Source: Histomonas meleagridis (lineage: Eukaryota > Parabasalia > Tritrichomonadida > Dientamoebidae). From it: 64,000 nt of DNA. Below the pieces are notes generated by a model, which searched no databases, was not told the origin of the DNA, and saw only the letters and a program-made list of their open reading frames with translations. Positions within the stretch are counted from its first letter, which is position 1. Every line of letters starts with the position of its first letter. Shown here piece after piece: positions 21,001 through 28,439 of this stretch. The translations under genes were made by a program, and so were the position numbers. The stretch is taken from NCBI GenBank assembly GCA_020186115.1, contig WSYJ01000178.1, positions 744,001-808,000 of the forward strand, written 5' to 3'.

Positions 21001-21539
21001 AGTTCGCTTCCTTTGATGAAAGTCTTTTTGGATATTTGTTTCGAGCGACGAATAATTGGTTCTTCTTTATTTATCTCGTTTGATTGCTTATGTACTGCGA
21101 TAAACGCTGATATGTTAATCACTTTGCACATTCGTTTGAGTTGTTTTGGAACATAGGGAAATCCAATAATACAAAATACAATGTCTGCTTTTCCTTCATA
21201 AAGTTGATTTTCCTCAGTAACGCGAGTTGCAGCTAATGACGAGTTACCTCGAGTTTGCTTTTTTTCTAACATCATTTGGATTTTCTTTTTATGATCCCTA
21301 ACTTTTGAAATTTCTGTTTCGATTTTTCCGGAAATTCCTTTAACTATACTATGAGTTTGATGCTTTTTTCCCCCTTTGAATGATCTTCCTGATGACTCAA
21401 GATAATCGTTTGCATTGATAGGAATAAAAGTTTTTTTTGAATTTGTTTTTGCATAATCAATAAAATCTTGGATTCCGAAAGCAGGGTGAACAACATCTAA
21501 AGTGAAAACAAATGCACGAATTAATGTTTCTTCGCACAT
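18018..21539 (-). CDS. SPAG17: SPAG17/PF6-like central-pair apparatus protein
   Basis: 1173 residues. The N-terminal region (1-200) has ADIVFCIIGFPYVPKQLKRM. A long middle (about 500-760) is a beta-rich, Asn/Ile/Lys-dominated region of repeated short strands. The C-terminal part has KRNKPLNYWLSPESEFVVL, a Pro-rich linker with PDPNVRMDKPPKDP, and a last domain (about 1075-1173) of ASH/MSP immunoglobulin type (DYVDFGDVKLGKKAHAQF, NIGKAPLKYSF). This order matches SPAG17 (Chlamydomonas PF6), a scaffold of the C1a projection of the axonemal central pair. ATG 21539 has a TGCCGTTT octamer 9 bases upstream. The protein is shorter than vertebrate SPAG17. Confidence 0.7.
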   Translation of the reverse strand: MCEETLIRAFVFTLDVVHPAFGIQDFIDYAKTNSKKTFIPINANDYLESSGRSFKGGKKHQTHSIVKGISGKIETEISKVRDHKKKIQMMLEKKQTRGNSSLAATRVTEENQLYEGKADIVFCIIGFPYVPKQLKRMCKVINISAFIAVHKQSNEINKEEPIIRRSKQISKKTFIKGSELDSIFNANTFPPLRWNSLQSTCDPSIVFSEIENVATTNEAWKSLQHYISLITDCRNRYFNSIGNSTFHIIPQILQCMADLEEFHKQNDESPIKNMLCYLQSNNWETVSVRSKPSPIDKIFLNGRSNLHKTYIYTNTGKPFTYYNKVAEQYYWILYPIVKWKLKEENYKISKLLFKFYHDFENFRASAGHRYELMISNLNKKMKLGYPSNFNEWKLFQYTIEYKHITEALKEIDKDNYIFDTFLEEPAGVLWILVIPSITRFVGRPKVTFFMPPTSEGATDFMSMKEPEKTENDKKQRNFVLTTNFDVDQIFPSFLKQLETEKHFYKLPMKYNKTIEYNYPYYIENGIRVNIKRSIINELYSFSYEITLKNKKIQSTKDSINVYIKDPKMNLYFKENDFTILINNFSLVYNFINLNLTSNNKKYIISNGNFICEINEIKIIITKKGEIGKYDQNKWIWIDLNGDTCIKGTNNLEYTKTKQILVKNFDTKTKQIIRDDEYIHIYINKDESRTIIITDNIKIHQYKNYCTYEIYNFPIITYKSNEYIFSFNKYKFVLDKQKISVNDSLIEYKNKIIDMNLKNDKTLSLTFDCCQIKSNEKIFFANKSGVQSFGILANLNPKRKTNFVESKWGKIQPFKDTMNEQQMNLILSDLTPRFFAVRSDLSSTEFVHENFFMNKTRNLTQKNKEFILLNQKFNIITTHDIKTLNNNKAYLKHDFIDKITRNNILRKLQIPKSSSRRKRNLDEAKEDVNQILSDQIEFNLFFHDLREKIQQIMKENEKVYLEEINPKVEPPEIIRVPVLTPEPRLQIAQSQMNFVKRNKPLNYWLSPESEFVVLPECKKCLPKPIPKSAKLYDMPDPNVRMDKPPKDPVSFRPTKMIISPRRPADLGFYKTEVSRPQTTSKQDYVDFGDVKLGKKAHAQFILTNIGKAPLKYSFSKPKNTSVRVLTVPGIVAPGLKLKIKLEIEPKKIGEIDTYFLLISNQGEMKIPVYGNVIK

Positions 21540-21547
21540 CTCTTTCT

Positions 21548-21555
21548 AAACGGCA
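21548..21555 (-). promoter_or_regulatory. M3-like octamer upstream of SPAG17-like gene
   Basis: Coding strand TGCCGTTT, fitting the M3 consensus, only about 9 bases before the ATG at 21539. Confidence 0.4.
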
Positions 21556-21689
21556 ATCCCATTGTAAAATATACGTTAGCAAATTCATGGTAAACTCACT
21601 TTCAAACAGCAAATCCACAGCGTCAATTTCACCACAAATCAAATCACAACTCAAATTTCTCTATAATCAAACAGCAGCTTGCACCAAAT

Positions 21690-22056
21690 TCGCATTCACC
21701 AGCAGCCACATAGTACTTACGCCACAAATATAATCACACAAACTTCTATAACCAAATTCACATTCACACAGTACTTACGCCACAAATATAATCACTCAAA
21801 CTTCTATAACCAAATTCACATTCACACAGTACTTACGCCACAAATATAATCACACAAACTTCTATAACCAAATTCACATTCACACAGTACTTACGCCACA
21901 AATATAATCACACAAACTTCTATAACCAAATTCACATTCACACAGTACTTACGCCACAAATATAATCACTCAAACTTCTATAACCAAATTCACATTCACA
22001 CAGTACTTACGCCACAAATATAATCACTCAAACTTCTATAACCAAATTCGCACAGC
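21690..22056. repeat. 58-bp tandem minisatellite
   Basis: About six copies of a 58-base unit. The anchor GTACTTACGCC recurs at 21713, 21771, 21829, 21887, 21945 and 22003, exactly 58 bases apart. Copies differ mainly at one position (ATCACACAA versus ATCACTCAA). The outermost copies and flanks (21600-21700, 22040-22090) hold degenerate pieces (AATCACAACTCAAATTTCT, CAGCGTCAATTTCAC). The array lies between the start of the SPAG17-like gene and the 3' end of the kinase gene. It has no long open frame and is recent, given near-identity of units. Confidence 0.95.
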
Positions 22057-22194
22057 CACAGCGTCAATTTCACAGATCGAATCACTCAAACTTCTCTTTA
22101 CTTTCACTATATGCCGCAATTTGCTCTTTTCGAGCTGAGAGAAACTAAAAACGTATAAACGTATAACAAATTTCTATTTATTCATTAACAAATT

Positions 22195-23619
22195 TTACTT
22201 TAAAGTTCTGTACATATGTTCGTCGTCCATTGTCATTTTCTTCTCTTTCTTTTTCTTTCTGTCCTTGTCCGTCCTCATTATCGGCAGCGTGTGCGCGTAG
22301 TTCTTTTTGGTATATCTGAATCCGATGAACGCCATATTAATTATTTGGTTTTGTTCTATTTCGGGCGTATCTTCGCGTGGGACAAACTCGTCGAAGTTCG
22401 AAGTGTCCCAATCGCCGTTTAACTTTGGGACTATTGGCGGTACCATTTCCCGAATATGATCGAAATCGATTCCCTCAAAAAACGGGTGTTCTTTGATTTG
22501 TTCGTAGTTAAACCGATATTCCTTCGAACATAACAACCTTTGGATCAACTTAATTGCGTTTAAGCTGACATTTGTATTTGCTGGAAATTTCAAAGTTTCT
22601 CTCCACTTGACAATATTTATCGCAGTTTCGCGTGCTGTGTTAGCCATGAATGGCGGAGACCCGAACAATACTTCATATAATATGATACCGAAACTCCAAT
22701 AGTCCACACTTTGGTCATATGGCTTCTTCAGGAGTATTTCAGGAGCAATATAATCCGGTGTTCCGACTGTCGAATATAATGCCTTCCGTTGGTTCATTGA
22801 ATCCTTCCGTAAAAAGATGTCATTCGCGTACTTAACGTGCTGCATGTACGTATCGGGATAACCGTCGGATTTTGCCGATAGACCAAAGTCGGTTAGTTTG
22901 ATGTGCCCTGTTTTTGTGAACAACAAATTGTCGGGTTTAATGTCGCGGTGAATGAAACCAGACTCATGTACGCTATGTATTGCTAACAATGTTTCCGCCA
23001 AATAAAATCGTGCTTCTGATTCAGTTAGGGTACCACGTTTGATTAACAAATTCATCATATCTCCACCAGGTAAATATTCCATAACAAAATATAAGTGATT
23101 TTCATCTTGGAATGAATGAATTAATTCAACAATCCATGGATTAGTATTTGTATCTGATGATGTTAAAACATCTCTCTCGGATATGGTGTTGTAGATTTGT
23201 TTCTTCGCGACAAGTTCACTTTTTTTTAATATCTTCATCGCATAATGATTCTTTGTAATTATGTCTTTCACTAGCCAAACATCAGCAAACGCACCACGTC
23301 CAATCTGTCGGATACGTCGGAATTGATCTTGACTAAGTTTCCTTCGTTGCTCCCTAAGAATATTTGACATCTTCTCCGCATATTCAATCTGTGATAGGCT
23401 GTTGTTGCTACGATTATCTGTCTGTTGTAAAGATTTACTTTTTTCTTCGTTCTCTTTGATGAGATTTTCATAATATGTTTCTATGAAATGTTTCACAAGC
23501 TCCACTTTGACTAACGTCTCTCGAGATGGATGAAACGGATCCGTTGAGACAGTAACCGGACCATGTTGAAGGATATTTTCTTGGTTAAATCGCCCAAAGA
23601 GTTGATCAAACCAAGTCAT
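22195..23619 (-). CDS. NDR/LATS-type AGC protein kinase
   Basis: 474 residues. An N-terminal helical region (about 33-95) of the kind that binds MOB cofactors precedes the kinase domain. Visible are the Gly loop IGRGAFADVW (106-115), catalytic Lys129 in YAMKILKK, HRDIKPDN (HRD 224-226) and DFG 244-246. NDR kinases have an insert before the APE motif, here about 40 residues rich in Lys/Asp, then VGTPDYIAPE. The AGC tail ends with a hydrophobic-motif-like FIGFRYTKKN. All catalytic residues are present, so it should be active. NDR kinases with MOB act in mitotic exit, morphogenesis and cytoskeletal control. An M3-like octamer lies 15 bases before the start. Confidence 0.88.
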   Translation of the reverse strand: MTWFDQLFGRFNQENILQHGPVTVSTDPFHPSRETLVKVELVKHFIETYYENLIKENEEKSKSLQQTDNRSNNSLSQIEYAEKMSNILREQRRKLSQDQFRRIRQIGRGAFADVWLVKDIITKNHYAMKILKKSELVAKKQIYNTISERDVLTSSDTNTNPWIVELIHSFQDENHLYFVMEYLPGGDMMNLLIKRGTLTESEARFYLAETLLAIHSVHESGFIHRDIKPDNLLFTKTGHIKLTDFGLSAKSDGYPDTYMQHVKYANDIFLRKDSMNQRKALYSTVGTPDYIAPEILLKKPYDQSVDYWSFGIILYEVLFGSPPFMANTARETAINIVKWRETLKFPANTNVSLNAIKLIQRLLCSKEYRFNYEQIKEHPFFEGIDFDHIREMVPPIVPKLNGDWDTSNFDEFVPREDTPEIEQNQIINMAFIGFRYTKKNYAHTLPIMRTDKDRKKKKEKKMTMDDEHMYRTLK

Positions 23620-23634
23620 CAGATCTGTAAAATT

Positions 23635-23642
23635 AAACGGTT
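23635..23642 (-). promoter_or_regulatory. M3-like octamer upstream of NDR-type kinase
   Basis: Coding strand AACCGTTT, fitting the M3 consensus, about 15 bases before the ATG at 23619. Confidence 0.45.
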
Positions 23643-24300
23643 ATTGGATTTGAGTGGTTAAATGGTCAGTGCAAATTTTTGAATTGTTTTAGTTTTTGAA
23701 TGTAATATTTTACGATAAGTGGCAGAAAGAAAATAGAATTGAAACAAAGAGCGAAAACAAAGTGAAAATAATTTCAATTGTACTGTTTTTCGAAAACTGT
23801 ACTTTGAAGTAACACAAATTCTAATTCAAGATTTCATAAAAAATTAAAATATAATTTTGAAATTGAAATTAATAAGTTAAAATGCAAATTGATATTTATA
23901 AATATTATATTTTTAAAGCGCCTTTTAAGTAAAATTTATGAAAATGTAAAAATTAATTGATTTGATAATTTTGAAATAATTTATTTGATTTTTTAAAAAA
24001 TGTATAATTTTGTATTTAATTTGTTATAAATAATTATTCAATTCACTAACAACATTTTATAATATTTGAAATTATAATGATTTCTGATTTTGAATTATCA
24101 CATGTAAATCAATTTCGATATTAATTTAATTTGATTCATTTTGCGTAACATCGAATTTAATCCAATTTTTCTAATAACAATACATATAATCATCAAACAC
24201 ATAAATAAAATTAAATGTTTTTTTTGCCCTTTCCGCCTGACATGATTTCCTCTGAAATATTGAATGCCCGTCAAAATTGAATGCAAAATTTTTGATTTGA
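23643..24300. other. intergenic between divergent genes
   Basis: About 660 bases of very AT-rich DNA between the kinase gene (minus) and the small orphan gene (plus). No reading frame of interest. Confidence 0.5.
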
Positions 24301-24675
24301 ATGTCAAACGGCATCACCAAAAGCATTTGGGACCACTTCACATCAATGAAAGCAGGAAGGCCAACATACCACGTCAAAGCAAAGTGGATCTCCGTGTGTA
24401 ATCAGGACGGCACGTCATCGTATTACGAGCTCGACAACAAAGGAAATTTGACCGACATCAAATTATTGAAAAGCAAGAATAAGGTCAGAAGCCAAAATGC
24501 CATCACGCACGCAACCAGCATGCCATGCATCGCAAAGACATCGCTCCCAATGAAGACAGAACCATCACAAATCACCCCGATATTTAACGAGAATTCAGAA
24601 GAAGTTGAAATCGACCTCCTCGAGGACTTCTTTTTTTCAAATGATTTCAACGCGTTCGAAGAGAGTTATTTCTGA
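24301..24675 (+). CDS. small orphan protein with acidic tail
   Basis: 124 residues from ATG 24301. The base composition is clearly less AT-rich than the flanks, which supports coding. The N-terminal third (KSIWDHFTSMKAGRPTYHVK, then KWISVCNQDGTSSYYEL) recalls the beginning of a BED-type finger, but the Cys/His ligands are missing. The middle is basic. The C-terminus is acidic and Phe-rich (EEVEIDLLEDFFFSNDF), like a transactivation or docking peptide. It converges with the DNA polymerase gene, only 44 bases away. I do not recognise the family. Confidence 0.55.
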   Translation: MSNGITKSIWDHFTSMKAGRPTYHVKAKWISVCNQDGTSSYYELDNKGNLTDIKLLKSKNKVRSQNAITHATSMPCIAKTSLPMKTEPSQITPIFNENSEEVEIDLLEDFFFSNDFNAFEESYF

Positions 24676-24719
24676 CTTTTCAATTCTTTGATACCGATAT
24701 AAAATGTTTGTTAATAAAG

Positions 24720-26555
24720 TCAGTAATATGTTTCATTGAGCTCACCGTACGTTGGGCCGTATTTGATTTTACTCGGAATCGGTATCTTTAATCCTAACAT
24801 TGATGAACAATTTGCATAATTTGTTATTTGATTTAACAACTCATTAAATTCATTAGCATCAGACATAACTTCTGTTTGGAATAACCATTCGTCATGTAAT
24901 TGTAATAATGGTTCAATTTCATTGATGTTATCTAAAATATGAATCAACGCAAACTTAACAAAATCTGCTGCGCTTCCTTGGATTAATGTATTGATGGCAA
25001 TTCTTTGATCTCGTTTTCGTTCGAATGATGAATTACTTTTAATGTTTGGTAATATTCTTCTTTTCCCACATAACGTTTTAACATATCCATCTTTCGTAAC
25101 TTGAGAAGTAATTTTTTCAACAAATTTTTTGATGTTTGGAAATGTCTTTAATAAAGAACTTAATTTTTGCCCTTTTTCATTTCCATCTTTTGTCCAACTT
25201 TTTCCATATATTGTTGCATACACAGCTTGTTTAGCTTCTTTTCTTTGTTCTTTAGTAACTTCATTAATGTCATTCAAATTATATATCAGCATAGCAATAT
25301 GTGAATGAACATCGATTTGTAAATTATTACATAGTTCTGTTAATTTATTATCTTCGACATAATGTGCTAAGATACGTAATTCAAGTTGTGAATAATCTAA
25401 TGATATTAATATATAATTAGAATTAATTGGAAAAAATAATTTTCGTATATTAATTTCAGTGTTTGTTGGAATGTTTTGAAGATTCGGTGACGTTATCGAT
25501 ATTCGTCCTGTTGATGTTGAACAAGGATGGAAAAATGGATGTAAATTACAATCATTGTCACAATATTCATTGAAGTTTAACCAATTCGATGATATTTTTT
25601 GTAATGTTCGATATCGTAATATTAATGGTATTATTGGATGTTGAATCTTTGATATGAATTGAAAACTTGTTGGAGCAAAGTTACGATGATGTGTAATGAC
25701 TTGATGACGACTATTAATTGATATTGGATTATTCTTTTGTAAGAACTCATTTGGAATTTGTAAATGTAATGTATTAAATAATATATTACTAACTTCATAT
25801 GGTGATAATATATTAAATTCTTCTTTTGAGATTTTATAGATTTCATTCCGTAATTCCATTAGTTGTCTTTCTATGTCTTCTTTTATTATTAATGATTCAG
25901 TGACATTATATGATAATGATTTTAAATGCATTTGCCCAAGTATCCGAATATGTTTCATTTCGATTAAATTTATCCATTTTAATGAATTGTTTTTTTGGAT
26001 TTCGTCATATATGGAAATGAATATATTAAACCATTGTTGAATATTATTAGTGTTTGTAATACTAGAAATTGGATATATGACTTCCGATTTTTGATATGAT
26101 TCTGTGTTATTAAACCATACGCCAATGATTGGGTCAAAAAATTCAATATTGGAACAAAAATCTGGTTCCATAGAAAAAACCCATGAAGAATTCGGTAAAA
26201 AATGGATACATGTTTCATCAAATAATACATTAGTTAAATAAGGATCCATATTTATAGGCTCTACTTCATTTTCTAAATGAAATCTAATTTGTGTTATTGT
26301 TTCAATTGGTTGAATTTTAGGCACTTTGTTATATTCTAAGTTTGAAATAGAATCATTAGATATAATTTCCCATATTATTTTCCCAGAAAAAATTCGATTT
26401 TCATCATCAGACAAAAATTGAATATCTTCAAAATTATGTGAACTAGAATCTAATGGCGGAATCGGGCCTTCCCATTCAGGAAATGCAAATCTAAACAAAG
26501 TTTCGTATGGAAACTCTTTTGTCATTTGATTTGATGTTACAACATCAAAGTGCAT
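24720..26555 (-). CDS. family A DNA polymerase, POLQ/POLN-like
   Basis: 611 residues covering a degenerate N-terminal part and a complete polymerase domain. Family A motifs are plain: STGRISITSPNLQNIP, motif A ISLDYSQLELRILAH (about 385), motif B RKEAKQAVYATIYG (about 435) and motif C LQLHDEW (about 553), with the catalytic Asp residues in A and C and the O-helix Arg/Lys intact. IQGSAADFVK and CGKRRILPN are also typical. No 3'-5' exonuclease motifs, 5' nuclease or helicase domain is seen. The sequence is closest in style to the nuclear POLQ/POLN polymerases of translesion synthesis and end joining. The start codon lies 51 bases after the arginine deiminase stop codon on the same strand. Confidence 0.85.
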   Translation of the reverse strand: MHFDVVTSNQMTKEFPYETLFRFAFPEWEGPIPPLDSSSHNFEDIQFLSDDENRIFSGKIIWEIISNDSISNLEYNKVPKIQPIETITQIRFHLENEVEPINMDPYLTNVLFDETCIHFLPNSSWVFSMEPDFCSNIEFFDPIIGVWFNNTESYQKSEVIYPISSITNTNNIQQWFNIFISIYDEIQKNNSLKWINLIEMKHIRILGQMHLKSLSYNVTESLIIKEDIERQLMELRNEIYKISKEEFNILSPYEVSNILFNTLHLQIPNEFLQKNNPISINSRHQVITHHRNFAPTSFQFISKIQHPIIPLILRYRTLQKISSNWLNFNEYCDNDCNLHPFFHPCSTSTGRISITSPNLQNIPTNTEINIRKLFFPINSNYILISLDYSQLELRILAHYVEDNKLTELCNNLQIDVHSHIAMLIYNLNDINEVTKEQRKEAKQAVYATIYGKSWTKDGNEKGQKLSSLLKTFPNIKKFVEKITSQVTKDGYVKTLCGKRRILPNIKSNSSFERKRDQRIAINTLIQGSAADFVKFALIHILDNINEIEPLLQLHDEWLFQTEVMSDANEFNELLNQITNYANCSSMLGLKIPIPSKIKYGPTYGELNETYY

Positions 26556-26606
26556 TCAAAAATTCAATTATTTACATGGGGCACCCCATTTAATCAAATC
26601 AATTTT

Positions 26607-27851
26607 TTAATTATGTGAACGAAGAACTTGTGTTAAGGAGTGAACACCCCCATACATTGCCGTCATTTCACTTAAGTCAGCGTAAACAATGTTGCCATTA
26701 AAACCATGACTTTTAAGTGTTCTTTCAACTTCAGGATTAATTGCAAGAATCTTAACATGTCCATAAACATCTCTACCAAGTTGTAAGTTATTCATGAAAT
26801 AATCTTTTTGTTGATCAAGTGAAGCCATTACAATTGTATATCCTTGATTTCTTAACCATTTACCAAATGGCATCTGCAATTCTTGAACATATTGACCATC
26901 TCTTCTAACAAACTCATGAACAATACGTATGTACCTTGGATCATCTTGTGCAACTTTGTCTAAACAAATACAAACTTGATCATCAAGTGGTGAGAAAATC
27001 GTATCAAGATGAGTTCTTTGACTACTAAGATCTCGTACATCTTCAACAATGACAAATCGTTCTGTACCAACCAAATCTTCGCGCATTAATTGTCTTGCAG
27101 CAACCATATTTGTACGTAATCCAACTCCGAGTAAAGCTAATTCTCTACCAAGAGGAATGAAGTCACCTCCTTCAAGTACGCCTGGTGTATATATTTGTCC
27201 AATTGGTGTTATTCCAAGTTGATTCCATACATGTTTCATCAATATGTTTTCGAAAGAACGTTGTGGAGCTGCAAAGCGACCCATGACAACTCCTTTTGCG
27301 GTAGTAATTTGTTGATCTCTAGTAAACATAAAATTAGAAAGTGGAGATACTGGAATCGTTGTTGCACTAAATCCTGTACTTGATTGATCTATTTTGATTG
27401 TTACTGTTGGGTGTAACATGAGTAAGTCAATGAGATTATCTTTGTTAAGTTTTGAGAGAGAATAGTCAAAATAATTTCGTGACATCTTCTTTGAAAGATT
27501 ATCTAATTTAGCGTTAGGAGAAATCTCAAACTTACAATCTGCTGAGTCAAGAAGTAAGGACCTTAATTTTTCTTCTGACATTTGAGATAATATTTCACGT
27601 ACAGTCCATACTCTAGCACCAGATTCTTTTGCAAGAAGAGCGCACATCTTCTTATGCGATTCAATAACACGTTCTGGACTAGGAGGTGATTGATAAAGGA
27701 AAGCATCAAGATGAAAAGGAAATCGTTCAGCTAATGAAGGGCAATGAGCGACTATATCTGTTGGCGTATCGAACACCGACACTTGGTGCGTGCTTCCGAC
27801 CTGTAGAATCTTCCTTGCTATTCCTCTTGAGTGTGAAATGCTTTTAAGCAT
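26607..27851 (-). CDS. arginine deiminase, hydrogenosome-type leader, nucleophile Cys replaced by Ser
   Basis: 414 residues from the ATG at 27851. An open frame extends further upstream only through a GTG, so this ATG is preferred. It begins MLKSISHSRGIARK, a typical trichomonad hydrogenosomal targeting sequence (ML start, Ser and Arg, no acid). The arginine deiminase fold is clear: NFMFTRDQQ (FTRD 176-179), LEGGDF (227-231), RTHLDTIFS (His281 and Asp283) and the final GGVHSLTQVL. Deiminases carry the nucleophile Cys right after that His. Here residue 405 is Ser (codon TCC, 26637-26639), one base from Cys. Other catalytic residues are present. Arginine deiminase turns arginine into citrulline and ammonia for ATP production; with Ser this copy may be inactive or altered. 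Confidence 0.9.
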   Translation of the reverse strand: MLKSISHSRGIARKILQVGSTHQVSVFDTPTDIVAHCPSLAERFPFHLDAFLYQSPPSPERVIESHKKMCALLAKESGARVWTVREILSQMSEEKLRSLLLDSADCKFEISPNAKLDNLSKKMSRNYFDYSLSKLNKDNLIDLLMLHPTVTIKIDQSSTGFSATTIPVSPLSNFMFTRDQQITTAKGVVMGRFAAPQRSFENILMKHVWNQLGITPIGQIYTPGVLEGGDFIPLGRELALLGVGLRTNMVAARQLMREDLVGTERFVIVEDVRDLSSQRTHLDTIFSPLDDQVCICLDKVAQDDPRYIRIVHEFVRRDGQYVQELQMPFGKWLRNQGYTIVMASLDQQKDYFMNNLQLGRDVYGHVKILAINPEVERTLKSHGFNGNIVYADLSEMTAMYGGVHSLTQVLRSHN

Positions 27852-28039
27852 TCTAACAATTGAGATAAACCCTTTAAATTGTTTTATCGTTTTATTTATC
27901 GTCCAATGAACCGTTAAGAGTGACCTCACAAACCGAAAATGTCATTTCATTTACAACTAATTTACTGATTTCGACAAATATGCGCATTAATTTATTTTCA
28001 ACATAAATCTTATCAAGCACTTAATTTGATAATTATGCT

Positions 28040-28437
28040 TTATTTTTCATAATTCAACAAATCTTTATTTAGTACAACTGCCATTTTTCATGTTCAAACA
28101 TCAAATTTAATGAAGAAAATTTCGAAATTTTATAATTTTGGCACCTCCTGTGAAAGGTTTTTATTTTTTATTGGAAATTTTCACATTTAAAAAACATATA
28201 AATAAATAGAAAACAGAATTCATTTACTTTTTCATTAAGATTTTCAGTATAAATTCAATCAAAGTGCACTTTGTTTTTCATAGTTCTTTATTTGCCACTT
28301 TTCATGATCTACAACAAATTTATTGCAGAAAATTCCAAAATTTTATAATTTTCGTGCATCCTGTAAAATATTTTTATGTTTCCACATTTAAAATAAAAAA
28401 ATAAATCGAAGACAGAATTCATTTACTTTTTGTTTAT
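28040..28437. repeat. imperfect tandem duplication downstream of WASHC4
   Basis: Two diverged direct copies, about 28050-28245 and 28270-28437. Both contain, in the same order, an AAAATTTTATAATTTT block, a GCA(C)CTCCTGTGAAA-like block, a TTTTTAT run, a CACATTTAAAA block, and a shared CAGAATTCATTTACTTTTT end. The right copy abuts the WASHC4 stop codon, so its 3' flank has been duplicated. No protein is encoded. Confidence 0.75.
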
Positions 28438-28439
28438 TA

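Noticed and set aside
24301-24400. BED zinc finger in the small orphan protein
   Set aside because: Only a Trp/Phe pattern matches; the Cys and His ligands are missing.
27852-27929. N-terminal extension of arginine deiminase
   Set aside because: The open frame upstream starts with GTG and would bury the hydrogenosomal leader that begins at the ATG 27851.
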